Origin: an uncultured bacterium
GTDB lineage: Bacteria; Bacillota; Clostridia; Oscillospirales; Acutalibacteraceae
Reading direction: 5' to 3'
NCBI GenBank assembly: GCA_905215055.1
Contig: CAJMOH010000099.1
Coordinates: 1 to 5,403 of the forward strand
DNA length: 5,403 nucleotides
This document shows positions 1 to 5,015 of the stretch, piece by piece (positions within the stretch are counted from its first letter, which is position 1; every line of letters begins with the position of its first letter). The notes under the pieces were generated by a model, which saw only the letters and a list, made by a program, of their open reading frames with translations, was not told where the DNA came from and made no database searches. The position numbers and the translations under genes are program-made.

Positions 1-135
1 TGACGCCGTCGTTGTTAGGACCGTAGTCCGTGTCGTTGTAGTCGGTGACGCCGTCGTTGTTAGGACCGTAGTCCGTGTCGTTGTAGTCGGTGACACCGTC
101 GTTGTTGGGGCCGTAGTCCGTGTCGTTGTAGTCGC
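1..135 (-). repeat. 45-bp in-frame tandem repeats (3 units seen, continuing left)
   Basis: Units lie at 1-45, 46-90 and 91-135. The first two are identical base for base. The third, which is the 5'-most in the gene, differs at a few positions, and within the repeated codons the changes are silent. Each unit encodes 15 residues, DYNDTDYGPNNDGVT, rich in Asp/Asn and Tyr. The array runs off the window, so the copy number is unknown. Identical units suggest recent expansion by slippage or unequal recombination, and the repeat number may vary between strains. Confidence 0.93.
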
Positions 136-637
136 TGGCTCCCACCGGCGCTTCTGACGCTTTGGGCGAGGGGGACACAGCAGCTCCGCCGTCCTCCACC
201 ATTACGGCGGAGCCCAAGGACAGCCCCTCCAGGGCGTCCTGCGCGCTGCGGCTCATGTCCTCTAAAAAGTCCTCCCGGGGCTCCTGGGAGTCATCGTCCA
301 GCTCCAGCACCACCCGGCGGGGCTGGCCCTCCACTTCCTCTACAAAGTAACCGGCCGCGTGGATTTCCTCCACCAGCTCCTGGACCACCACTTCGCAGTC
401 CTTGCCGATGTAGTCGGGGTAGGCTTCCACAATCTCCCGGCCGTCCTGGTTATCCCCTTTCAGGGCCACCACCTTGGCGGACTGGTTGTAGTGGATTGCG
501 ATTTCCGGGTTCACCCGCAGGGTGAGCACACCGGCCGTGACGCTGCCGTCTTGGGGCTGGGCGCCGCAGCCGGTGAGAAGGGCCGCCGCTAAAACAGCCA
601 GGGAAGACGCCGCCGCTAAAATCTTTCTTCTTTTCAT
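1..637 (-). CDS. RsgI-ectodomain-like lipoprotein (partial, C-terminus beyond window)
   Basis: Seen: the frame is open from an ATG at 637 to the window edge (212 complete codons). An AGGAG site lies at 646-650, 8 nt from the ATG. Residues 1-24 form a lipoprotein signal: MKRRK, then a hydrophobic Ala/Leu run, then lipobox LTGC with the acylated Cys at 24. Residues about 37-120 (start VLTLRVNPEIA) match the extracellular part of the neighbouring RsgI: a strand ending in Asn-Pro (N43-P44), then a GDNQDGREIVE block and a helix VQELVEEIHAAGYF. An acidic and Ser/Pro-rich linker leads to 15-residue repeats DYNDTDYGPNNDGVT from residue 169. Known: RsgI proteins have a SEA-like (SEAL) juxtamembrane domain that self-cleaves at Asn-Pro. 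Inferred: a surface-tethered RsgI ectodomain paralogue with no sigma-binding or transmembrane part, made under SigI control; possible roles are decoy, co-sensor or wall-binding protein. Function unproven. Its own promoter lies at 684-717, behind the rsgI terminator. Confidence 0.85.
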   Translation of the reverse strand, partial: MKRRKILAAASSLAVLAAALLTGCGAQPQDGSVTAGVLTLRVNPEIAIHYNQSAKVVALKGDNQDGREIVEAYPDYIGKDCEVVVQELVEEIHAAGYFVEEVEGQPRRVVLELDDDSQEPREDFLEDMSRSAQDALEGLSLGSAVMVEDGGAAVSPSPKASEAPVGASDYNDTDYGPNNDGVTDYNDTDYGPNNDGVTDYNDTDYGPNNDGV

Positions 638-683
638 GGTAGATTCTCCTCTCGTTTGTGTGGCTTTGTTTTGCCTTACATCC

Positions 684-717
684 GTAGAATACGGGGGCGG
701 AGAGGGAAAAACGGGGT
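684..717 (-). promoter_or_regulatory. SigI-type promoter of the lipoprotein gene
   Basis: Read on the minus strand: ACCCCG (717-712), exactly 18 nt, then CGTATTCTAC (693-684). The same two boxes with the same 18-nt spacing precede sigI. Known SigI promoters have a C-run -35 (ACCCC) and a CG-type -10 (CGTA/CGAA). The implied leader to the ATG at 637 is about 45 nt and contains the AGGAG site. The element lies downstream of the rsgI terminator, so the lipoprotein is probably its own transcription unit. Confidence 0.75.
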
Positions 718-750
718 AGCGGAACAAAAAAAGGAAAAAGTTCCAGGCAT

Positions 751-779
751 GGAAAAGGCCCCCGCGGCAAGCGGGAGCC
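751..779 (-). terminator. Intrinsic terminator after rsgI
   Basis: On the minus strand, arm GGCTCCCGC (779-771), loop TTGCC and arm GCGGGGGCC (765-757) form a 9-bp stem with one T-G wobble, followed directly by TTTTCC. It starts 5 nt after the rsgI stop codon. It separates the sigI-rsgI operon from the lipoprotein gene. Confidence 0.85.
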
Positions 780-784
780 TTGGT

Positions 785-1681
785 TTAGTCATCGTAGCCG
801 GAATCTCCCCCATAGTTGGAGTTCCCGCCGTAGTTGGAGCCGCCGTCATAGCCGGAATCCCCGCTGGGGACTTGGGGCTGTGTCTGGGCAGGCGGGGCGT
901 AGTCGGTGACGCCGTCGCTGCCGGGGCCGTAGTCCGTGTCCTGATAAGTGGCTTGGGGCGCCGGTGTGGCGGTAGGCGCCGGTGTGGGCGTTGGGGAAGC
1001 CGTGGGAGCCGGTGTCGCAGTGGGCGCGGGAGTGGGCGCTGGCGTGGGGGTGGGTGTGACTGTTGGCGTGGCCTGGGCCATGGTCTCCACCTCCTCCTGG
1101 GAGTAGTGTACCACCTGCACTTCCACGGCCACCCGGCCCTCCAGGTGGTGGGTCACCTCGTCCCGCAGTTCCATGCCATACTCTTGGAAAAGGCTTTCCT
1201 CCGGTGTGTCGATGGAGAATTTCACCGTGCCGCCGTCCTCCAAAAAGCCCATATCAATGGCGCGGTCCACCAGTTCGTCCGCCACGGTCAGGCGGTCCTT
1301 GCCGGTGTAGTCATACCCCTCCAGCAGCAGGACGCCATCCCGGTTGGTGCCGGTGAGCTCCACCACGTCCCCGGCGTGGTTCAAATCCATCTGCACCTGG
1401 GGGTTGATGGTGAGGTAGATGGAGGAGTACACATCCACCGCCTGGTGGTACAGGGGTAAAATGACGGCGAATACCAAAGCGGCGGCTATCGCTGCCAGCC
1501 CCGCCGCCCCGCCGCCAATCCAGGGCAGAAGCTTCAGCCTGGGGGCGGGCTCCTCCAGCAGTACCGGGTCCAAGACGGTTTGGCCCACCTCATAGCGGAG
1601 GTTGGCCGCCTTCACAAACCGCCCCTCTTGGTCCAGCAGGACCGCGTAACTTCTGCGGCATTCCATCACCAGATAGCTCAC
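785..1681 (-). CDS. rsgI: Anti-sigma-I factor RsgI family membrane protein
   Basis: Seen, 298 aa from a GTG start: residues 1-45 are an RsgI N-terminal domain (YLVMECRRSYAVLLDQEGRF, then YEVGQTV), which in this family binds SigI in the cytoplasm. A single transmembrane helix spans about 54-77. An extracellular juxtamembrane domain spans about 83-195 and carries Asn-Pro at 93-94, the known self-cleavage site of RsgI SEAL domains. A Pro/Thr linker covers 204-245. The tail has DTDYGPGSDGVTDY (248-261) followed by a Gly/Tyr/Asn/Asp-rich end. No carbohydrate-binding module is visible, although cellulolytic clostridia often have one in this place. The start overlaps the sigI stop (GTGA, 1678-1681), with AAGGAGG at 1697-1691, which indicates translational coupling. 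Inferred role: it holds SigI inactive at the membrane until an outside signal triggers proteolysis. The signal is unknown; the Asp-rich tail is the candidate sensor or wall contact. Confidence 0.92.
   Translation of the reverse strand: MSYLVMECRRSYAVLLDQEGRFVKAANLRYEVGQTVLDPVLLEEPAPRLKLLPWIGGGAAGLAAIAAALVFAVILPLYHQAVDVYSSIYLTINPQVQMDLNHAGDVVELTGTNRDGVLLLEGYDYTGKDRLTVADELVDRAIDMGFLEDGGTVKFSIDTPEESLFQEYGMELRDEVTHHLEGRVAVEVQVVHYSQEEVETMAQATPTVTPTPTPAPTPAPTATPAPTASPTPTPAPTATPAPQATYQDTDYGPGSDGVTDYAPPAQTQPQVPSGDSGYDGGSNYGGNSNYGGDSGYDD
899..940 (-). repeat. Single DTDYGPxxDGVTDY motif in RsgI, homologous to the lipoprotein repeats
   Basis: Residues 248-261 of RsgI read DTDYGPGSDGVTDY. The lipoprotein repeat reads DTDYGPNNDGVTDY, so only the two residues after Pro differ. 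The DNA is also close to the 45-bp unit at 1-135. The motif sits at the extracellular C-terminal end of both proteins. Its Asp spacing loosely recalls calcium loops, but no known fold was recognised. Confidence 0.85.
947..1072 (-). repeat. Pro/Thr/Ala low-complexity linker in rsgI
   Basis: This encodes residues 204-245, built from TPTPAPTPAPTATPAPT-like steps. It is probably an extended, wall-spanning linker between the SEAL-like domain and the Asp/Tyr-rich tail. The repetitive DNA is also prone to length change. Confidence 0.9.
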
Positions 1682-2406
1682 TGGGCTTCGCCTCCTTCCA
1701 TCACCTGGGCCAAATGCCCCCGGATGATTTCATACCCGTTGGTGTAAATCAGCAGCAAGGCCACCAGGTATTTCCGGTGGCGCTCCAAGGTTTTCCGCTC
1801 CACGCCGCTGCCGTCGGAGAGCTTCGCCAGGGGCAGCTTCTTCCCCTGCACCAGCTCCTCCAGCAGCCAGCTGTTCTCCCGGGCATAGGCCAAAGCTTTC
1901 CGGCAGGCCAGCAGCGTGCGCTGCTGCTTGGGGCAGTTGTCCGCCACATCGGACAGACTGACGCCAAAGCTTTCCATCTGCCGGGAAAGCTCCTCAATCT
2001 CCTGCCGGGTGGCCTGCCTGTGGGCGGATTCCTCGGGGTGGTCCCGCTCTTCGGGCAGGGTCTCCCCCAAAGGGGCGCTCTCCTCCCCGGCGGCGGGCGC
2101 GTCTAAAGATACCGTCTGCCGGTGGCGCCGCTCCTTGCGGGCGTAGTCAATCAGGCGGCTGCGGATGAGCATGGAGGCATACTTTAAAAAAGAGCCCCTG
2201 TGCTTGGCGTAGCCGCCAATGGCCTCGTGAAAGGCAATCATGGCGATGCTCAGCTCATCGTCCCGCCCTTCCTCGGGAGGGCGTTTCAAAAATTTCGCCG
2301 TCTCCGCCCGGATGAAGGGGAGGTAGTCGCCAATGAGCTGATCTGCCGCCTGCACGCTTTCCTTGGCCGCGTACACTTGTTCTAAAATCCCATGTTCCTC
2401 ATTCAT
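1678..2406 (-). CDS. sigI: RNA polymerase sigma factor SigI
   Basis: Seen, 242 aa. Region 2 covers about residues 22-95: DDELSIAMIAFHEAI is the core-binding helix, and GSFLKYASMLIRSRLIDYARKERRH is the -10 recognition part. An acidic, low-conservation linker follows (about 100-140). The SigI-specific C-terminal domain covers about 153-235: GVSLSDVADNCPKQQ, then LPLAKLSDGSGVERKTLERHRKYLVALLLI, a helix-turn-helix that should read the -35. Length and domain order fit SigI and not ECF factors. The ATG at 2406 is preferred over an in-frame start at 2463 because AGGAAGG lies 9 nt upstream, the family begins about here, and the longer start would lie upstream of the promoter. Known: SigI factors serve heat, wall or polysaccharide responses and usually activate their own operon. 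Inferred: it transcribes itself, rsgI and the lipoprotein gene. The stop overlaps the rsgI start. Confidence 0.94.
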   Translation of the reverse strand: MNEEHGILEQVYAAKESVQAADQLIGDYLPFIRAETAKFLKRPPEEGRDDELSIAMIAFHEAIGGYAKHRGSFLKYASMLIRSRLIDYARKERRHRQTVSLDAPAAGEESAPLGETLPEERDHPEESAHRQATRQEIEELSRQMESFGVSLSDVADNCPKQQRTLLACRKALAYARENSWLLEELVQGKKLPLAKLSDGSGVERKTLERHRKYLVALLLIYTNGYEIIRGHLAQVMEGGEAQ

Positions 2407-2415
2407 AATACCAGA

Positions 2416-2422
2416 CCTTCCT
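2416..2422 (-). promoter_or_regulatory. Ribosome binding site that fixes the sigI start
   Basis: AGGAAGG (2422-2416, minus strand) is 9 nt before ATG 2406. With transcription expected near 2426, the mRNA leader would be only about 20 nt, and the in-frame start at 2463 would lie outside the transcript. Confidence 0.8.
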
Positions 2423-2426
2423 ACTG

Positions 2427-2460
2427 GTAGAATACGGGGCAGGTTTGAAAAAAGCGGGGT
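2427..2460 (-). promoter_or_regulatory. SigI-type autoregulatory promoter of sigI-rsgI
   Basis: Minus strand: ACCCCG (2460-2455), 18 nt, then CGTATTCTAC (2436-2427). The boxes and spacing are identical to the element before the lipoprotein gene, while the spacer sequences differ. This conservation over unrelated flanks is what marks it as a promoter. It fits the ACCCC / CGTA pattern of SigI promoters and implies positive autoregulation. Confidence 0.78.
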
Positions 2461-2480
2461 CAAAACCGGCTTTTTTCAAA
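2444..2480. repeat. Perfect 12-bp inverted repeat flanking the sigI -35 box
   Basis: Arms tttgaaaaaagc (2444-2455) and gcttttttcaaa (2469-2480) are exact reverse complements, 13 bp apart. The -35 box ACCCCG overlaps the inner end of the first arm and the spacer. It could be an operator that a dimeric regulator uses to block or help the sigI promoter, or a terminator-like hairpin. The lipoprotein promoter lacks it. Confidence 0.75.
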
Positions 2481-2768
2481 TAAAAAACCCGCATTCCCAA
2501 TCGCCACCAGTGTACCGGATTTTTCCCAAAAGGGAAACAAGGCCTCTGTTAGAATCAAGTTAGGATTGTGTTAAATACGCGGTTGCCCTGGGAAGGGGCT
2601 GGGAAAGCCGGTTTTTCCCGGAAAAGTCTTTTGCCTGGGGCAATGTCTTTCCCATTCCAGACGGGAGTAGGCAGAGAAAAAAGGCAGGACTTTACACATG
2701 TTTTTCTTCCATTTCACCTGGCCCCCCCTGAACCCGCGGGAACTTTCCTGTATACTGTACATGGATAG
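2481..2768. other. Intergenic stretch without a supported gene
   Basis: This is the divergent spacer between sigI and the surface-protein remnant. It contains a small palindrome, cccaaaaggg (near 2525-2535), and a TATACT hexamer at 2751-2756 with only a poor -35 (ctgaac) in front. Short open frames on both strands here have no ribosome binding site or recognisable domain. It may have held the missing 5' part of the surface-protein gene before deletion. Confidence 0.5.
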
Positions 2769-3734
2769 TCCAGCTGTGCGGGGGCAGCGCAGTTGGGTAA
2801 CGCGGCTTCCGCCCAGGGGCTTCCCACCGGCGGCTATGAAAACGGCCAGGCGGCGCTGAACCTGACCCAGATCGCCCGGTACAGCGCGGGCCAGTACAAC
2901 GTGGACGGCGGCGTGATGGTCTACGACGTCACCGACCCGGCTGCCATCACCTTCGTCAACTACGTGAACACCCGCGACTTCGGTACCACTGTGGAAGGTT
3001 CTGAACAGTACGAGGACGGGGAGCTGGATAAGTGGGTCACCGGCGGCGATGTGGCTCCAGAGGGCCTGCTTTTCCTAGACGCCGCCTCCAGCCCCAACGG
3101 GGAACCCCTGCTGCTGGCCGCCTGTGAGGTCTCCGGCACCGTGGCGGTGTACCAGCTGGGCAGCGAGGACCTGACTGTCCTGCCCTTTACCGATGTGGAC
3201 AGCGATGACTGGTTCCTGGCGGCGGTGCAGTATGTCTACGAAAACGACAGGATGGCCGGCACCAGCTCCACCACCTTCCAGCCGGAGGTGAACCTGACCC
3301 GCGCCATGGCAGCCCAGGTGCTCTACAACCTGGAGGGCCAGCCCGCTATCACCGGCGACACCACCTTCACCGACGCGGCTGACGCGGGGGATTGGGCTGT
3401 GAAGGCCATCACCTGGGCCGAGCAGACCGGCGTGGTTGCCGGTATCGGCGACGGGCTGTTTGACCCCACCGCCAACGTGACCCGGGAGGAGTTCGCCCAG
3501 ATGATGTACAACTACGCCAGCTACAAAGAGTACGACCTGACCCTGGAAGGGGACCTCAGCCAGTTTGGGGACGCTTTCGCCATCAGCGGTTGGGCCGAAA
3601 CCGCCATGAGCTGGGCCAACGGCGGCTTGATCAACGGCCACGAGGCTACCGGCCTGATTGATCCTGCTGGCACTACTACCCGTGGTCAGGCGGCCAGTAT
3701 CATCACGAATTTCGATTTGAACGTTGCGAAGTAA
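2769..3734 (+). pseudogene. SLH-domain, choice-of-anchor I-type surface protein, 5'-truncated and internally deleted
   Basis: Seen: the frame is open from just after a TAG (2766-2768). The only usable start is TTG at 2793, with no ribosome binding site and no signal peptide. Numbered from that TTG, residues 22-38 (LNLTQIARYSAGQYNVD) resemble the beginning of the choice-of-anchor I domain. Residues 39-122 (GGVMVYDVTDPAAITFVNYV, then GGDVAPEGLLF and ACEVSGTVAVYQL) resemble its end. The roughly 300 or more residues expected between them are absent. Three SLH domains follow (about 131-185, 186-248, 250-313), with TRAM (169-172) and TREE (230-233) in the first two and TTRGQ in the third. Known: SLH triplets bind pyruvylated secondary wall polymers. 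Inferred: an S-layer-attached protein that can no longer be exported. Alternatively an unrecognised upstream start exists. Being codon-clean, the loss is probably recent. Confidence 0.7.
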
Positions 3735-3760
3735 GAGACGCTAAGTGAATATTTATGCGG

Positions 3761-3786
3761 AGGCCGGGAGCAATCCCGGCCTTTTG
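3761..3786 (+). terminator. Intrinsic terminator after the SLH protein
   Basis: Arm aggccggga (3761-3769), GNRA-type loop gcaa, arm tcccggcct (3774-3782): a perfect 9-bp stem, continuing as ttttg (3782-3786). It starts 27 nt after the stop codon at 3732-3734. Confidence 0.88.
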
Positions 3787-3812
3787 CTTACCCAAAAAAG
3801 GGCAGGGCCACC

Positions 3813-3845
3813 TCAAAAATTGCAGAGCAGTAAACAAAGAAAAGG
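3813..3845 (+). repeat. Left copy of a ~30-bp direct repeat (partner at 5301-5331)
   Basis: tcaaaaattgc (3813-3823), 7 nt, then taaacaaagaaaagg (3831-3845). The right copy reads tcaaaaactgc, 5 nt, then the identical 15-mer. The two lie 1.49 kb apart and bracket the HTH gene and the hairpin-rich region. They may be a mobile-element boundary, a leader shared by element genes, or a recombination scar. Confidence 0.6.
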
Positions 3846-4007
3846 GGTTCGCCGCGTGAGCTTTGAGACAGCATGCAAAATTATACTGTGAACAAACTGT
3901 AAACTTCGATTTCTCTATGGACATAGGTTGGAACATAGGTGTAGAATTTTGAAAAATCACTTGGGAGGAAACGCCACGAAAATTAAAAATATACTTACAC
4001 GAAATGG
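3846..4007 (+). other. AT-rich leader upstream of the HTH gene
   Basis: No complete gene. It holds two short direct-repeat pairs, ctgt(g/a)aac at 3886-3893 / 3897-3904 and acataggt at 3921-3928 / 3933-3940, which could be operator half-sites. A strong GGGAGG ribosome binding site lies at 3963-3968. At the ideal distance from that site the codon at 3976 is ACG, not ATG, and its frame stops at 4075-4077. Confidence 0.45.
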
Positions 4008-4352
4008 TTGGAGGGAGGCAGATTTTTTCTTCTGCCCAATGAGATTTTCACTCTGGGGTTTTCCCCAGGGGAGATGACAGCGTACGCCTACTTAATTTTC
4101 TGCGAGGACAGGAAAACACACCAATGTTGGCCCAGTATCGGACGCATTAGCCAGTACACCGGGATGAGCGCCAACACGGTTGCTAAGCACATAAGGCAGC
4201 TAGAAGAAAAGCGCCTCATCGATGTGGAACCAACAAAGGTGAAAACTAAAACTGGCGAGGTGCGAAACGGCACTCTGCGATTTTCCATCCGACCTATCCA
4301 AGAAGCAGTTAATTACAAGCTGGAACGGGACTTGGTGTCACTGCCAGAGTAA
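4008..4352 (+). CDS. Small winged-helix (HTH_36-like) DNA-binding protein, 5' end probably damaged
   Basis: Seen, 114 aa from TTG: GGRFFLLPNEIF, then GEMTAYAYLIFCEDRKTHQCWPS, then the recognition segment IGRISQYTGMSANTVAKHIRQLEEKRLI (about 44-71), then a wing-like stretch with TGEVRNGTLRFSIRPIQEAV. This resembles helix-turn-helix proteins carried on clostridial integrative and conjugative elements, which I recall as somewhat longer at both ends. The TTG has no ribosome binding site, while a strong GGGAGG at 3963-3968 points to codon 3976, which is ACG in another frame. One extra base near 3990-3996 would join KIKNI to YTKWLEGGRFF. So the gene may have lost its start codon and one base, or it may use TTG weakly. 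Base composition is more AT-rich than in the genes to the left. Inferred: transcriptional regulator or replication-control protein of a mobile element; target unknown. Confidence 0.65.
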   Translation: MEGGRFFLLPNEIFTLGFSPGEMTAYAYLIFCEDRKTHQCWPSIGRISQYTGMSANTVAKHIRQLEEKRLIDVEPTKVKTKTGEVRNGTLRFSIRPIQEAVNYKLERDLVSLPE

Positions 4353-4380
4353 AAGCACACCAGAAAACGACTGTGAAACC

Positions 4381-4469
4381 AAACTCGGCCCTGTGAGCGC
4401 CTGTGTGCGGTTTTGAGGGCCGGGTAGGGGAACGACACCAGCGAAGCCCCAGACCGGCCCTGTTGAGCC
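4381..4469. repeat. ~88-bp repeat, copy 1, with alternative stems
   Basis: About four fifths identical by eye to 4600-4688, at a constant 219-bp offset over most of its length. Segment a ctcggccc (4384-4391) pairs with segment b gggccggg (4417-4424) through one G-U wobble. Segment c cggccc (4455-4460) can pair with the same b. This is non-coding as far as can be seen; open frames across it lack start signals. Confidence 0.7.
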
Positions 4470-4490
4470 AGCGTGACCCGTTTGTTACCA

Positions 4491-4511
4491 GCAGTTGCCA
4501 CAGGCAACTGC
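4491..4511. other. Perfect 9-bp hairpin
   Basis: Arms gcagttgcc (4491-4499) and ggcaactgc (4503-4511) with an ACA loop. No T-run follows on either strand, so it is not a simple terminator. It lies between the two ~88-bp repeats. Confidence 0.8.
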
Positions 4512-4550
4512 CGAGAGAAGCCGAACAACTCCAAGTTGAGTAAAACCCAG

Positions 4551-4574
4551 CCCCTCCCCCTTTAGGGGGAGGGG
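4551..4574. other. Perfect 10-bp C/G hairpin with TTTA loop
   Basis: Arms cccctccccc (4551-4560) and gggggagggg (4565-4574). Very stable, but followed by taacct and not a T-run. It may be a structural element of the repeated non-coding unit. On the minus strand it is followed by CTGGGTTTTAC, a poor terminator tail. Confidence 0.85.
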
Positions 4575-4599
4575 TAACCTCGTTCTGGAGAGAAAACCA

Positions 4600-4688
4600 A
4601 AACTCGGCCCTGTGCAGCCTTGTGTGCGGTTTTGGGGGCCGAGTAGGGAAACGACACCAGCAAGACGAGTTACCGGCCCTGTTGGAGC
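4600..4688. repeat. ~88-bp repeat, copy 2, with alternative stems
   Basis: Segment a ctcggccc (4603-4610), b gggccgag (4636-4643), c cggccc (4674-4679). Pairing a:b is a perfect 8 bp here, where copy 1 has a wobble. c competes for b. In addition ccaaaac (4597-4603) is complementary to gttttgg (4629-4635). The conserved core cggttttg and the run acgacaccagc are shared with copy 1. Confidence 0.7.
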
Positions 4689-4804
4689 CGGGTGGGGCAG
4701 TTGTGGACGAATCCAGTGCAAGCGGAAAACGCAAGATGAGAGAAAGCTGTATAGTCTCCGTTCAGAGAGAGGGGAATCAAGGGAAACTGAGGATAGGCAG
4801 AAAA

Positions 4805-4830
4805 GAAAAAACAGGCCCAGCTGGGCCTGC
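4805..4830 (-). terminator. Minus-strand intrinsic terminator with no assigned gene
   Basis: A perfect 18-bp palindrome (4812-4829, caggcccag / ctgggcctg) is followed on the minus strand by T6 (after one stem-adjacent base), then C and more Ts. The geometry is that of a Rho-independent terminator for a transcript coming from the right, yet no convincing minus-strand gene lies between here and 5403. Confidence 0.7.
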
Positions 4831-4978
4831 AAGGGCAGCGAGTTGAGGCACAAGACATCCTCGATAGAGAACGGATTTTTTCTTCACTCAGAGGACGGGT
4901 TTGGAGAGGACTGAGGGCAGCGTACATTGCCCAAACATTAAGCAGTGGAAAGAGGGTGTGAAAAATAAGCAGGTGAAA

Positions 4979-5007
4979 GGGTAGGCGCCTAAGAGCGGCG
5001 CCTACCC
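4979..5007. other. Perfect 11-bp hairpin
   Basis: Arms gggtaggcgcc (4979-4989) and ggcgcctaccc (4997-5007), 7-nt loop taagagc. No T-run follows. It is immediately followed by a second strong hairpin. Confidence 0.85.
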
Positions 5008-5015
5008 GGGCTCAC

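Noticed and set aside
1..135. Regular repeats that might suggest a CRISPR array
   Set aside because: The units are contiguous with no spacers, keep a 15-codon frame in a gene with a signal peptide, and differ only silently within the repeated codons.
656..1459. Long plus-strand frame opposite rsgI
   Set aside because: Its Gly/Arg/Val-rich composition is the antisense of the Pro/Thr and Gly/Tyr repeats of rsgI; no domain or start signal.
2407..2463. Longer sigI start at 2463
   Set aside because: It would place the start upstream of the promoter boxes; the ATG at 2406 has a strong ribosome binding site at 9 nt.
2728..2756. Sigma-A promoter (ctgaac / TATACT) for the SLH protein
   Set aside because: The -10 is good but the -35 matches only three of six bases, and the gene it would serve lacks its 5' end.
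2568..2768. Overlapping ~65-codon frames on both strands between sigI and the SLH remnant
   Set aside because: No ribosome binding site, no recognisable domain or signal peptide, unnatural composition.
2790..2803. Short match to the lacZ alpha sequence (agttgggtaacgc), suggesting vector contamination
   Set aside because: Only about 13 bases match, and they lie inside a frame that continues into the surface protein; most likely chance.
3863..3887. Promoter TTGAGA / TATACT ahead of the HTH gene
   Set aside because: The spacing is only 13 nt, too short for a standard promoter.
4309..4927. Several open frames of 70-140 codons on both strands across the repeat/hairpin region
   Set aside because: They run through inverted and direct repeats, lack ribosome binding sites, have Trp/Cys/Ser/Pro-rich random-looking products, and overlap each other on opposite strands.
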